Source: Craterostigma plantagineum (lineage: Eukaryota; Streptophyta; Magnoliopsida; Lamiales; Linderniaceae). From it: 64,000 nucleotides of DNA. How positions within the stretch are numbered: the stretch's first letter is position 1; each line of letters opens with the position of its first letter. Shown one piece after another: positions 22,627-34,319 of this stretch. The notes under the pieces are model-generated. The model saw only the letters and a list, made by a program, of their open reading frames with translations. It was not told the DNA's origin and did no database searches. The stretch covers positions 3,906,001 to 3,970,000 of the forward strand of contig JAPQWV010000001.1 of NCBI GenBank assembly GCA_027422505.1. Direction: 5' to 3'. The position numbers were made by a program, and so were the translations under genes.

Positions 22627-23389
22627 TGCAGAGTGTGGTGTGAATTTGCTTTTTATCCTCTTTTTTTTTAAAGGAAAATTTTATGTTTGTGGTTGATAGT
22701 TGATGGTTTTACTTGCTTTTTGATCTAGAATTATTCTACAAATGATTCGGGTTAAATGTAAGTTTGAATTGTGTGATATGGTTAAATGTAAGTTTGAATT
22801 GTGTGATATTGCATGTAAATTTTAAATGTATTATAACGGCAAGTTGATGTCTCTTTGTTCACTGATGTCTGTGGTTATTGATTGTTATTATGCCTGTTTC
22901 TATATATACATGGGGTTCTGTTAACTGTTCCACTTAATAGGTATTGGTTTTACATTGATGAATATTAATATTATATACTTCTTTCATGAAAGAAAAGAGT
23001 GGCTTCTGGCTAAAATAAAATCTCTCACCTGTTGTATTTCCTTGTTGAAATAAGAGTTTTTGTTTATATCGATAGGACACATGACATAAAAATCTTTTGT
23101 TCGTATTGACCCTTTGAACATATATCCTGAAGAAACAAATAACTGAAAATATATGGATTAGTAGATGAGTTTCTCAAGGTAAAGAATATCAATTGTATGT
23201 TGGGATACAAACCATTGTCCCCATCAAACAGTAGAGGAGTATCTGAAGAACAAAGTAAATGAATAATTTCCAACTGAGACGGAGGAAGTAAGATAGCAAT
23301 GAGCAATATCCTCCTCGCAAGCGTAGTAATAATATGTCTAATGTTTTTACAACTAATGATATTATATTTCAACAGTGTATGATTCTCGT
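22627..23389. other. Spacer between convergent genes
   Basis: 3' region shared by the DUF620 gene (+) and the IFRD-type gene (-). A 31-bp direct repeat (GGTTAAATGTAAGTTTGAAT...) occurs near 22751-22809. Nothing else is supported. Confidence 0.5.
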
Positions 23390-26300
23390 TCAATCTTCAC
23401 CAGATCCAACCCCGAAATGGCCAGCATTCTTATCCTGCACAGTCGAACAGGTACAGTATTTATAAGCAAAAAAGTCTTTTTTTAAGGTATCTCTGATTCT
23501 TTTTTCTATGTTCCTAGGGTGGTGCAGATGATGAAAAAGAAAAGGGGAAAAATGGGAATTCAAATGGAAAAGAGAATCACCAAAAGTTGCAAAAAATAAC
23601 TAAATAAACCTGGGAACAAACCTGGGAGATCATACGCTGTTTGTTCCTGAATTGTGTCCTGGCCTTGTTAAGTGCTGAGTTTTGAGACTTGAACATCCTC
23701 TGTTGAATATTTTTTCAATGGACAGAGAAGGCATGAGAATAAAGGACAGTGGAAAATCCAAGAACTATAAACACAAATCTCCCTTCTCAAAAATATAATG
23801 ACTTTTTTTTTTGTTTTTAGCGAATGCCGGAACAGAGCAGTGATATTAACCTTTTCCCCTTCAGACATGCGATGATCTGCCCCAGAAAGTTTTTCCTTGG
23901 GTTTGAAACCGAAGACATCTTGAAGAAACTGATTCTCCTGAGCCATAACAAAATAATAATAGCGTAAGCAAAATAAATAAATAAAAAGTGCCACAAAATG
24001 AAATATAAACCCCAACTTTGCCTTAGAAAATGTTTGCATGGTAACAGACCTGCATGTGCTTCACAAATGCCCCACCAAGAAAATGCTTGAAGAAGCTCAA
24101 CTGTTAATGCCACAGATATAGAGAACATCATATATCGAAAAGTTATATTACATCACTACATTATACGTAGTGAAACAAGACGAGACCTGTATCAATTGAG
24201 CCCATGCACTTGTGCTTAATAATTCTCCACCAATCTTCATCGAGGTTTCAGGGGTATAACCACCCTGTAGAAAGAATAGGTTACTTAGTATCACATATAT
24301 ATGTATGAATAAATCAATACGGTAATTGGCAATAAAATGACACGAGTCAACAAGGACGTACATCAAGGAAATCAAGAATATCACGAAACGTGTTTCTCTG
24401 GCTGTTCAGATCTTTCTTTGCCGAGCCTTTTCCACCTGCCTCAGTAGAGAGGTCTTTTACTTGGTTAAGGATTTTACTCTTTAGCCCCTGAATGTACATT
24501 AGTTTGCGATTCTCATGGCCTTCATCTGAGGAACTGTCACCCAAGGTTTTGGGGTCTCCACAGAATTTCTCTAGGCTTCCAGTTTCAAAAATCAAAGCGA
24601 TAGCTTCACCAACTGCAATTCGAAGTGATCTGTCTTCCTTCTCCAATAATGTGTAAAAATGGGATAAGGACCTAACAAAAATTTCCGATGAAGTTAGCAA
24701 TATTAAATCATAAGGCAGCATGACACATGAAATGGATATTAAGAAAAAAATGGAAAATGGCATGATGATAAAGGATAAAATTTTCTCACTCTTGCCAACA
24801 TTTAGAATCAAGGCTTCGACCATCCATAGTTGAAAGCAGAAATGACCACGATGAGACAGCCATTGCAATCATTGATGTTGACGGCTTAGCTGTGGCCACC
24901 TGAAATGCATATATTAGATTTTCTGCGATATGCCCGCCAAATATCTATCTAGATTAGTTTATATTTTAGAAAAATTATCAATACATTTCTGATTATATCT
25001 TTGTGATGCTAATGCTACACCCATGGAAATTTATTCTATACTAATAAATACACTTTTTATACTGGTTATTATGGTAGGATCGAAACATATGTCTATTTCA
25101 ATCAGAAATCCAACATATCAGATTTGGACAGAGACACCTCTACTAATCCACAGTACTAGCACTCTGCAAGGTTAGGTACTAACTTCTGAGATGTGAATTT
25201 AAATAAACATAAGGGAAGTGCGTGAAAGATGCATACATTAGGACCCAATTTGGGACGAACCACTTGCCACATTATTTGCATTGAACTTTCAGTTTGCTTT
25301 GGCTCTTCACCACCAACAAAAGTTATAATAGCAAGGCACTCGAGCAACTGGGATAATATACAAGAAAAAATATAAAGAAAAATGTAACTAGGGGAATATG
25401 GAATGGTAATGTCAATAAACAAGCAAAAGAAGACTAAGCACAATAACATCAACAGCTGACATACAGATGATATCTTGATCGTGTCAGACCGATTCTTTTT
25501 AAGCACATCTGAAATTGGAGTCATTGAGTCATGCAAGATCTCTTCAGCTTTCTCACCAGGACCAGTAGTCAGACTTAAAAGTCCTGTTAATTAATGAAAA
25601 TATTACCCTTCCACCGTATATTTTTGTCAGAGGTAAAACTGCAAGGTTAGAGTATAGAACAAAACCTATAACATGAGAGGCCAAAGCAACCTCTTTGGCA
25701 GAACCTTTTTTGATTGAATTCAGGCACAGTTGCAGCAGTGTAGCAAACCTACGCAGCCGAAAAGAAAGAAAATTATAGAGAGTTAACAAAATCCATACAT
25801 TTTCTAGATAGAAATTATTATTTCATGAATAAAAATTGGAGTAGGGTAGTTGTGGTAGAGCTCGTGCACACTTTTTTTCGACAAATTCATGCTGCAGATT
25901 CTTATTGAATGAATCGATAATGGAAGCCAATGCTTGTTCTCTTGTAGAGCCCCTGCAAATATTCATATTTGTATTTACTCTGAGAAAGTCATCTTATAAT
26001 GTCATAAGAAACAAATATGAGACATAATGAATCATAAAGAAATGTTTGATTCATTTAAGCCTATTAGCGAGCCAAACCCATAAGGCAGTAACATGGTAAA
26101 CATTCACTTATGATGAAATAAATGAAGTGAAAACCATGATGAATCAGTAAAATAGATAGGAGTTCCAAATTCTAAGAGTTTGTTAACTAATTAACATCAC
26201 AACAACACTCGACAAATTACCTCTTCTCATACAAAGCGTCTACACACCGATCAAGCAAAGATTCCTGATCCACCTCTATTTCCACTACATCGTAACCTGA

Positions 26301-27059
26301 GAGACCCATGTTCTCTGAGCGCATTGTTGATGTTGTCGAACTCACACTAGCAGTATCATCACTATCAAGCATTGCAGGATCCTTTTTCCGTGAACTCTCT
26401 ATATTTTTAGAAAAAAAAGTGTTAAATTATCCCAAAAATGCAATCATACACAAAAAGCTTAATAGCTCACGGAAATTACTAGCATCTTGAAAATTTGGCC
26501 CGAAGTTCAAGAATTGCGCATCACCAGAAGTCCCAGCACATACGAAAAATTACTAGACATAATACGCAAATACTAATAATCAATTCCTTATAAGGATAAA
26601 ATAGCCGACAACGGACAATGTTTCAATGCGCATCCACTTTGAGATGATCACATATTACTTCATATTCCCAATCACAAGAAACATATCCTTCAAAGAGACG
26701 GTTTTCAGAAGTGCTTTTACCAAATTAGTATCTCGAAGCGTTACAGTCACAGTCATCGATTAACTGCACACAGCCATGAAATATCCAAATTGCTATTTCG
26801 ATTCATAACGAGGCAAATGGTATTATTCATGCCGAGCAATGAGAAAAACGAACAAAATCCAGAAAAATATGTCACCAGACTACCTCCATAATAATCACTC
26901 AAGCAAGTTACATCCACACTAATCATGAACCCTAATTATCCTTTACCATTAATTAAAGATACAAACGCGAACACACCGCAGAATCAAGAAAATCAACCTT
27001 TCAGCCGAAACAAAACAAACCCAACCGTCAAGTAAATAACGAAACTCACTTTTACCCAT
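23390..27059 (-). CDS. Interferon-related developmental regulator (IFRD) family protein, SAT32-like
   Basis: Thirteen coding exons were read with GT-AG borders and consistent phases: 27059-27050, 26398-26221, 25952-25872, 25748-25666, 25583-25465, 25347-25237, 24899-24790, 24671-24362, 24264-24187, 24100-24050, 23937-23851, 23699-23622, 23434-23390. They total 1,341 nt (446 residues), the family's usual plant length. Typical stretches are ALYEKR/GSTREQALASI, CLNSIKKGSAKEVALASHVIG, EDRSLRIAVGEAIALIFETG, QRNTFRDILDFLD and ENQFLQDVFGFKP, covering the IFRD and C-terminal IFRD domains, which are helical-repeat regions. Arabidopsis SAT32, of this family, has been linked to salt tolerance; function here is inferred. 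The exon 12 donor has an alternative 12 nt downstream that keeps frame. Confidence 0.9.
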
Positions 27060-28104
27060 GACGAATTGAAGCCCCGATTACTCGAGTCAGAAGGAATTAG
27101 TATTGAGGTTTTGACTATCCGAAGCTGAGCGGAAAAAGAAAAGGAAAAAAGAAACTATCGGAAATCGAAATCTATAAAGAGGGAATGAATTGAGCTGTAG
27201 CTATGATGGATTGAAGCTAAAAAGGTACTCGATGATGTGTTTGTGATATCAAAGAAACAACAGATGTCCATCAAAGAGATCGATTCACAGGTTTTGGAAA
27301 AACTACGGAGACGTCGCAAGTTTATTCGCAAGATATTCCCCCAGAGTCTGACGCTGCGTTGTTCGATTATAAATGCACGAAATAGAATTATTATTATTAA
27401 TAGGAGAATAATTATTCAATTAATATATTCCATACATATAAGAAAACACTTACAATTGCCAGCAAGTTAAATAAAAAGAACCTATAAATTTGACATTTCC
27501 AACCCAATATTTATAGTTCTGGAGTATCTATCTATATGAGAACTTCGCATCATAATTTGGTATTAAAACCACGAGATTTTGAATATAAATGGTATTAATA
27601 GTCCTAATAGCTTGCAATTTGATGACATTTTAGCCTTTTTCTTCGGTGAGAGTTTCAGGCCACACATTATCACGGTCATGAATTTTACGCGTTGGATTGG
27701 ATTTTGCAAAAGGATAATTGACATTTTCTATTATTCTCTGTCGTTTATGCTTACTACGGAAATCTTTACATGGTATTATAGTATCTTTCAATTCTATGAA
27801 AAATTCCAGATTTCCATGGAATTTCAACAAGAAAAAGGAGCCCAACAACAATTTAGACACCCCGCCATAAAAATGACAGATTAGCCTTCCATAATAATAT
27901 TTTGCGATGGTTATCTCATCAAAGATAATCTTTTATTATCTGCCCACAAATTACACACAAGTTGATCTAAGAATATTCTGTTGAAGTCGATGTTATTAAC
28001 ACTCAACCTTCTTTTTAAAAGTCCAAAACCAATTCATCACCTTTAACTTCACATTCAGGCAACAATTTCCATGTAGATCTCCATTGCTCTGAGGAAGGAA
28101 ATCA
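27060..28104. other. Promoter side of the IFRD gene and spacer
   Basis: Contains the likely 5' UTR and promoter of the minus-strand IFRD gene (27060 to about 27250), then AT-rich spacer. ORFs at 27237-27470 and 27579-27884 have no recognisable domain and poor codon structure. Confidence 0.45.
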
Positions 28105-28690
28105 TTGCTTCTTACAAGAACAAGACTAAAACACAAGACTAAGCACTCGTTTTTTGTCTGGTTAATGGTACAAAAGAGAATATTAACATCAGACAGATTA
28201 ATCAGTTGGGGGCTCAATGTTCTTAACCCTGTTTGCCGGTTATGTGGTAGTTCAGTGGAAACAATTGAGCATCTATTCCTGGAATGCTCATTCTGCCAAC
28301 AACTGCTCCTAAAGTTGGCAGACTGGGTATGCATCAATGGGACTTTTGGTGGGTTCGAGGAGCTGATAAATTGGATAAAAACTGAGGGAGGCAAACGAAA
28401 TATACATCAAGGAGTTCGTATGGCCTGCCTTTCTGCTACGCTTTATTATATCTGGTATGAAAGGAATCACAGAATTCACTCTGAGCTGGAATGGAGGAAT
28501 GTGGATCAGCTTGCCAGGCTAATCATTTGCGAGGTGAAAGAGAGGCTGAGGACTTTTAATGGAGTGAAAAAAATAGCCAAGTCTAGTTTGTTTAGATATA
28601 TTTGTTCTTATACCTGTCGATAGGTACGGTTGATGTACAAATACATTGCGAAGGTTGGTAAATGAAAACATCATTCTTACCAAAAAAAAA
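28105..28690 (+). mobile_element. 5'-truncated LINE fragment (zf-RVT end)
   Basis: The frame to 28623 encodes the C-terminal cysteine region of plant L1 ORF2: FVWLMVQKRILTSDRL, VCRLCGSSVETIEHLFLEC, then ATLYYIWYERNHR. The same region occurs in the full LINE at 56840-57230. The copy ends with CTTACCAAAAAAAAA near 28678-28690, resembling the 3' tail CTTACCGAAAAAAAAA of that LINE. APE and RT domains are missing. It is a dead, 5'-truncated insertion. No target duplication could be fixed. Confidence 0.85.
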
Positions 28691-28729
28691 CATGTAATAA
28701 TAATAATAGCAAAACAACAATCATTTTAT

Positions 28730-29827
28730 TCACACAATCTCAGGCCTGAAAGAAAACCAATTGAATCCACAGCTCCACTTTTCAGGCAAAGAAGGGCACT
28801 TTGGCAGCCAATGCCATGTTCTTCGGCTAACCTTATAGTACAAAACCTCAGGCCAAGTGTAGCAGCAAACGCAAATCAACCCTTGGTGCCAAAAGCAGTA
28901 AACATGCAGATAGTTATGGTAGCAAACCGACAAGAATTTCCGGCAAAGCATCTCCGGCAAGGTCTCTATCTCCTCCCATCCCTCTCCGCCGTCGCCGCCG
29001 GTCAGCTGCCAAAGCTTGATGCTCCTCGAAATCCCACTTACCCCAACTCCGCCGACCAAGAACAGCTTCTTACCTCCGTCGCTCGCCAGCCTCGCGAAGG
29101 TCAGAGATCCCGGCGGAAGGCCGATCTTCGGCTCCTCCGCCCATTTTCCCTTCTCGAGGTCGAAGGCGAGGACTAGGCGGCCGTGATTCTCCGGCGGCGC
29201 CGCGAATAGCAGCAGGGAGCTTTCGTAGAGGACGCCCCCCCGTTGGTCGTTAACGATCGCGGGATCGAAGCCGTCCTCCACCTGCTGCCACGTGTCGGAC
29301 GCCGAGGCGTACACCAGGGTCTTCATCGACGGTCCGATGGTGCTCACCATGAACAGCTTGAAGCCGCCGGGGTTTGAGATTAGGGTCAGGAGCTCGTAGC
29401 AAAAAGGGCGCGCCGGGAATTTCACTCGGCGGAGGGATCGGCTCAGTGGGTTGACGACGGCGAAGGAGGAAGATCCCGGCGAGGAGAAGCAGAGGAGACC
29501 GTTGGACGATGATACGGGGGGACACGTCAGCAATGGGTCGGGGCAGGTGAGGGATAAACTGCACCAAGAATTTAGTACAGTGTTGTAGATGGCGCACTTC
29601 GGTGAGAACATTGGATGTGAGAGTACGATGAAGGAAGAGAAAGGTGAAGAAGATGAAGAAGAGTAGTATTTGGAGATGAAGCATGGAGAGGATATCAGAG
29701 AGTTGAAGTGTTTGCAAGTCGATCTTAGGCTGAGGAAGGTTTTCAATGGAAGGAATGAGAGTATTCGTTCGAGGAGATGGTCTGGCAATCGACTCCATAT
29801 TCTTGGATTCATACGATGTTCTTCCAT
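28730..29827 (-). CDS. F-box protein (At5g43190-like, kelch/galactose-oxidase type)
   Basis: Single exon, 365 residues. The F-box is at about residues 8-50 (IWSRLPDHLLERILSFLPL ... RSTCKHFNSLI). It would dock the protein to SKP1 in an SCF ubiquitin ligase. The rest is the beta-propeller-like substrate-binding part, with strands such as SSNGLLCFSSPGSSSFAVVN, LVLAFDLEKGKWAEEP and KLFLVGGVGVSG. The N-terminus and layout resemble the plant F-box/kelch protein At5g43190. The target is unknown. The start at 29827 opens the frame just before the conserved RIWSRLPD. A poly-Ser stretch (YYSSSSSSPFSS) lies near residue 58. The stop is only about 40 bp from the poly(A) tail of the LINE fragment. Confidence 0.88.
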   Translation of the reverse strand: MEEHRMNPRIWSRLPDHLLERILSFLPLKTFLSLRSTCKHFNSLISSPCFISKYYSSSSSSPFSSFIVLSHPMFSPKCAIYNTVLNSWCSLSLTCPDPLLTCPPVSSSNGLLCFSSPGSSSFAVVNPLSRSLRRVKFPARPFCYELLTLISNPGGFKLFMVSTIGPSMKTLVYASASDTWQQVEDGFDPAIVNDQRGGVLYESSLLLFAAPPENHGRLVLAFDLEKGKWAEEPKIGLPPGSLTFARLASDGGKKLFLVGGVGVSGISRSIKLWQLTGGDGGEGWEEIETLPEMLCRKFLSVCYHNYLHVYCFWHQGLICVCCYTWPEVLYYKVSRRTWHWLPKCPSLPEKWSCGFNWFSFRPEIV

Positions 29828-30503
29828 GGTTCTTTTTCCTTTTTCCTGCTATTTTTTGTTTTTAGGGAGAGGACTTTCTGCTGCTTTGATTACGAAACCG
29901 TGGAGATGTGTTGTTATATTTGAGATGGGAATTTGTTTGTGATTATTATTGTAATGTTTTTCTTCTTGGATTAATCGCTTGTAGTGTTTCTAGAGGGATG
30001 AGTAGACTAATAAGTAATTAATGATAAGCTTTAGCCGGTGAAGTTTGACTTGATCAACTTGTTTTTACTCTTGGATGGTCATGGATCTAAAGAGATGATG
30101 TAATAATAACAAGAAAAAAATAAAATATCTACAAATATGCCATTGCCGTGTATGATACTGACAAATTGACATGTGACCTAGGTTGTCCATGGAATGCGAT
30201 CTCTATGCGTAGATCTACGATGTCCTAACGAGTGATGATTAATGAAGCCCAAAGAATATAAACCAAAACACAAAGCCCATGTTAATTATGTAAATATTTC
30301 CCAGTAATTTTCTAAGAAAAAGGTGCAAACAAAATCCCTTTGTAATTGCTCAAATACCATTGAACATGATCTTTATCCTAATGTTATTCACATTTAAAAA
30401 GAAAGCCCGCTAAACAAGTAAGCCCACAAAAAAAAGGGAGGACAAAAAGAAAGGAAAAAACAAAAAAGAAATAAAAGAATGCACAAATTCAATCTCCACT
30501 TCT
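29828..30503. other. Intergenic spacer
   Basis: 5' region of the F-box gene and 3' region of the ZCF37-like gene, both on the minus strand. No other feature supported. Confidence 0.5.
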
Positions 30504-31262
30504 TCATCGTGGTAGCCCATTGATGACAGTTTTTGGAGAAGACGGTCCTTCGCCGACAGAAGTCTTGTTCTTTTCGCTTTGCTTTCTTGAGAATTCTTTC
30601 TTTCTATTGAGCTTTCTCCTCTCACTCGACGACGATGATGATGATGATGATGACGATGAAGAGCTTCCTCGAAAGATAGTAGGAACCGCATACAACCCAA
30701 TAGAAGTACACAATATCGCAAAAGCTCGCCCGTATATGGCCAAGAACAATAAAATCAACATCACAAAAATGGGTACGTAATAATAAGGTTTCCTCAAATT
30801 TTCCATAACCTTGAAGCTCAAACTATTCCCAAGACTTGTCTTCTTCTTCTTTGAGTATTCTTTCTCGCTTGATCCCTCTTTAGACCTCGTACCTTCATTT
30901 GATGTGGTTGCCTTAATAAGAAGAAGACTCTTATCCTTCTCTTGTTTCTTATTATCCTTAACCTTGACAACGATAGGCTTGACATGATCAGAATCATGGG
31001 AGTAAACGAAGTGAACGAAGGCTATGTCTTCAGAGCCCATTTCGGTGTAGATCTTCTGCTTCTTATCATCGAGTTCTGCTAAGAGAGCATAGAATTTTTC
31101 GAGTCCACGTTCTGAAAAAGGGTTTTTGTTGTGATTGTTATCTCTTCCTAAGATTTTTCCAAAACTTACGCTTCGCCTCGATCTTTTCGGGTTTGGATAG
31201 TGTCTGTTTATGGAGTCATCTTCGTCTCCATGGCCAAAGCTTCCACTTCCACAGATGAACAT
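30504..31262 (-). CDS. ZCF37-like protein with transmembrane segment
   Basis: Single exon, 252 residues from the ATG at 31262. The N-terminus MFICGSGSFGHGDEDD and the downstream NPFSERGLEKFYALLAELDDK resemble the plant ZCF37 family, known to me only as uncharacterised. A hydrophobic span near residues 165-200 (YYYVPIFVMLILLFLAIYG then AILCTSIGLYAVPTIF) looks like one or two membrane helices. It is followed by a run of 15 or so serines encoded by a TCA/TCG microsatellite, then a Lys/Arg-rich tail. The frame is open upstream to 31343, but MFICGSG is the conserved start. A TATA-like CTATAAAG lies about 100 bp upstream. Family assignment is moderate; membrane location is inferred. Confidence 0.72.
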   Translation of the reverse strand: MFICGSGSFGHGDEDDSINRHYPNPKRSRRSVSFGKILGRDNNHNKNPFSERGLEKFYALLAELDDKKQKIYTEMGSEDIAFVHFVYSHDSDHVKPIVVKVKDNKKQEKDKSLLLIKATTSNEGTRSKEGSSEKEYSKKKKTSLGNSLSFKVMENLRKPYYYVPIFVMLILLFLAIYGRAFAILCTSIGLYAVPTIFRGSSSSSSSSSSSSSSERRKLNRKKEFSRKQSEKNKTSVGEGPSSPKTVINGLPR

Positions 31263-31358
31263 TTGAGAATATGAAATTTGAAAAAAAAAAAAAATGAATA
31301 TGGTTTGGATGAGTTTTTCTTTGATGTCACTTTTAATGCACATAACAAATGTATATGT

Positions 31359-31366
31359 CTTTATAG
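31359..31366 (-). promoter_or_regulatory. TATA-like box of ZCF37-like gene
   Basis: CTATAAAG on the minus strand, about 97-104 bp upstream of the chosen ATG at 31262. It is the best TATA match in the region. Confidence 0.5.
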
Positions 31367-33388
31367 GCTATTCTATTACATCTAGAAGACGTGACATAGG
31401 GATTAGTTATTAATATATAATTCCACGGAAGCTTCTACTTCTTGCATGATTTGGATTTGAGGGGTTTTCGACTTTCCGAGGAAAAGGTAAAACAATAGAT
31501 ATCATGTCGAAGGGCTTCGAGGGCTTTTTGGTAATTTCAAGTTCGGTGTGCTAGGCGTCGTTCTTGATTTCAAAAGCGTCCTATAATTCTAACACGAATG
31601 GAAATTTTGAATTTTTTGGTCTTGATATAATTAATCAACAAGCACGAGAAGACACGCCAACTTATAAATAATAGATATCATGTTTAAGTATACATGCATA
31701 TCTGATTATACACGAGATAACTATGAATGTTTGAACTTTATGCCGACAAATTCCTGACTAACCATACACGAATCAACGCGTCCTTCTACAGTATCAATTA
31801 TAGAGATATATTAGTAATTTTTTTTTCACTAACCGCTTCAATAAGATAATGCAGTAGTTCATAAAAATAGTATACAATTAGAGACTGTAATTAAAAAACT
31901 ACAGATCCCTAGTGGATAGGAGCTGCAAAGGTTTGGTGCATCATTGATCTCTAACCTAATCAACTAAGAAAAAAAATAGCATGTGAATTGCTTGGTTCGT
32001 TATATCTATAAGACTTCCCATTAACCGCATAACTTAGTTTGATAAGTTTAGGGTTTGGTAGATAGGAAATAAGGAATCTCAGTCTTCAATTAATATCCTA
32101 ATTAATCAAATCCACCCAATTCGCATTTTGTTAACATTTCTCAAATTTCTACACTAACTGCGGTCTTCAACCGATACTCACTCACTACTCATTCATGCAA
32201 GACAAAAACATACATATCATATTTTTTGTGACAAGTAAAAATATATAGGAATAGAAAGTCTATAATGTCGGATTAGATGATTTAATAATCCCTGTCGATA
32301 TATAACGTGTTGCACATGGGATGGCCTCATCAATATTCGTAGCGGTCTTCTAACGACAGCCTTGACTTTGGAACATTGTTGAATCAACAAAAAAAAAAAA
32401 AAATTTGAAATGACTTCAAATTATGGTGTAATATACTATATAGTATATGCGTTATTAATTATCAGATATTATAGCCGCCGCGTCATTCACAATAACGGTG
32501 ACTTAGAGATTCTAATATCGAGGTGTTACATCAAGTTCGAGTCTTTCGCGGCAATAATCAATATTACTTCCCGGTCCCACACATTTCTTCCGCATATTTC
32601 TTCCAAAAGATTAGTGAGCAAGTAAATTAAGAAAATCCTTTTTAATATTATAGTACACTTTTAAAGCATGAAGAGAGAAAATCTATTAGTGTGCACGGAA
32701 ATTAAGAAACTTTTTTTAATATAAATGGTGTAATTAGTTTAATTATTGACATAATCTTTTACCAAAAATGGAAATGAGAAGAATTATATGGGACACCCGA
32801 AATAGAAAGATGGGAAGAAATAAATGGGACGGAGGACGTAATAAATTATGCACGCTCATATGCGTATGCTACTCATATAAATATTTTTATTAAATTTATT
32901 TTAGTGTGAATATTTCAAAGAAATCATAATTTAAAATTAATTATGTTATAAATATGTAAAAAGGAAAAATTGATTTATTTAAAGTTGAATAGTAATTAAC
33001 TAAAAATAACTCAATATAGTAATTAAAGGTAGTTAGTGGTTTTCTTAATTTTGTTAATTAATTTTTTCAATCTCAATTGACAGATCATTTGATGGTTTAT
33101 CCTAGCCTGTCACCCTTATAGAACAGATACATACAATATTTTAGTTGTCTAAACCTATATTCGCTATATGCTAATTATTTTAGATTAAATCCATGACCAC
33201 ACACCATTTTTTTCTACCTAGTTGAGACTTGAGAGAATTAAATGAGCCTCGTCTTCTAATTACATGCACAAGCCCACTATAGAACTTCAATAGGCCTTGT
33301 AATTGTTGTACGGCACCCGTATACTGATGATACAATTTATAGCTTAGCTAAATAATTAATTTTTGTACAAATAACTGTAATATCCATT
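31367..33388. other. Intergenic region with one MITE
   Basis: AT-rich spacer upstream of the ZCF37-like gene. Apart from the MITE at 32567-32838 nothing is supported. Confidence 0.5.
32567..32838. mobile_element. Stowaway-like MITE (Tc1/mariner type)
   Basis: The left end reads CTTCCCGGTCCCACACATTT. The right end, reverse complemented, reads CGTCCTCCGTCCCATTTATT. Both resemble the Stowaway terminal inverted repeat CTCCCTCCGTCCCA. TA dinucleotides at 32565-32566 and 32839-32840 fit a TA target duplication. Length 272 bp, no coding capacity. Confidence 0.65.
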
Positions 33389-33442
33389 CACGACACATCA
33401 TTTTCCATTTTCTATAAATTTTTGTAAAGATCCTCTCCGTAT
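33389..33442 (+). repeat. Left terminal repeat of the pararetrovirus copy
   Basis: Shares TTTTCCATTTTCTATAAATT and TTTGTAAAGAT with 41043-41096, apart from a 2-base indel and a few substitutions. The similarity stops at CCGTAT, where the primer site begins. Confidence 0.85.
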
Positions 33443-34319
33443 GGTATCAGAGTCATGGTGGGGTGTTAAGAAGTTAAGGTATAGTTTAACGTCTTATTCT
33501 TATGAATTTGATGCGAAGAAAGATACTGTTAAAAACAGTATTGAAGAGGAATATAATGTTCCTCAAGATTTAGATAAATTAAATCGTTGGACAATTCCTA
33601 AGATAGATTATAAAATAATCTACGAATTATGAACTTTTGAAAAATTAGGCTTGAAACAGGTAGTCAAAACTACCGAAGAAACTATATCTCTCAATAACGA
33701 AGAGATGGTTATTAGGCTTCTAAGTAATAGGGACTTAGAAAAATATAGAATAAACCATAAGTTTATTCATATTGGGTTAGTTCAGGTAGCCTTTAATCCT
33801 TTGACTTTGGAAGGTTTACCAGAGAGTTTTATAGCAGCTCTTAGAGATGGTCGAAATCTCGATTTGAAACAATCCCTTATGGGAATAATTCAGTCTAGTT
33901 TAGCTCATGGCCCAGTATATTTTAATGTATACCCAAATCTCCAATTATCATTGACTGATGTCAACATATTGGATGCCTTGACATTAAATGTCAAAACCCA
34001 CAGATATAATTACGCTCCGGGATCGGAAGTAATATGTGTCTGTTACAGGATTTATTATAAACCTTTATATACACTGAATCCTCAGTGCAAAATTGTTGAT
34101 AAACCTATCAACGAAATTGTTCTTATAGAAACCAATATTAGCAGATCTAATATCACAACTAGAAGATCTATTAAATGGGAAGAAATCCAACTCCCAAAAA
34201 ATTGGGTTATTGAACAAACTCAAATAATACAGACAACAGATGGAACTGTTCAAATACAATTTGAGCAGAATAGAAAATCTGTTGATGTTGAAACTCCGAG
34301 ATCTGGAATTACTAGATAA
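33441..34319 (+). pseudogene. Movement protein region of the endogenous pararetrovirus
   Basis: One frame from 33441 is interrupted by a TGA at 33630-33632 and then runs to TAA at 34317-34319. The second part contains FIHIGLVQVAFNPLTLEGLP and later YAPGSEVICVCYRIYYKP. This pattern suits the 30K-type movement proteins of plant pararetroviruses, which let virions or genomes pass plasmodesmata. The first in-frame ATG overlaps the primer site, so the true start may lie downstream or the region may be expressed as part of a longer polyprotein. Relic status is clear from the internal stop. Confidence 0.75.
33442..33459 (+). other. tRNA-iMet primer-binding site of the pararetrovirus
   Basis: TGGTATCAGAGTCATGGT matches the complement of the plant initiator tRNA-Met 3' end at nearly all positions (TGGTATCAGAG is perfect). 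By convention it marks position 1 of caulimovirid genomes and the minus-strand discontinuity. Confidence 0.88.

Noticed and set aside
23668..25789. Several minus-strand ORFs within the IFRD gene
   Set aside because: They are intron-exon read-throughs; splicing with GT-AG borders joins the true exon parts instead.
30520..30780. Plus-strand ORF with a poly-Asp run
   Set aside because: It is the antisense shadow of the serine microsatellite in the ZCF37-like gene.
33411..33418. TATA-like box in the left viral repeat as main viral promoter
   Set aside because: Transcription from it would start at the primer site itself, leaving no leader; the TATA at 40515 gives a more typical caulimovirid leader, though neither is proven.
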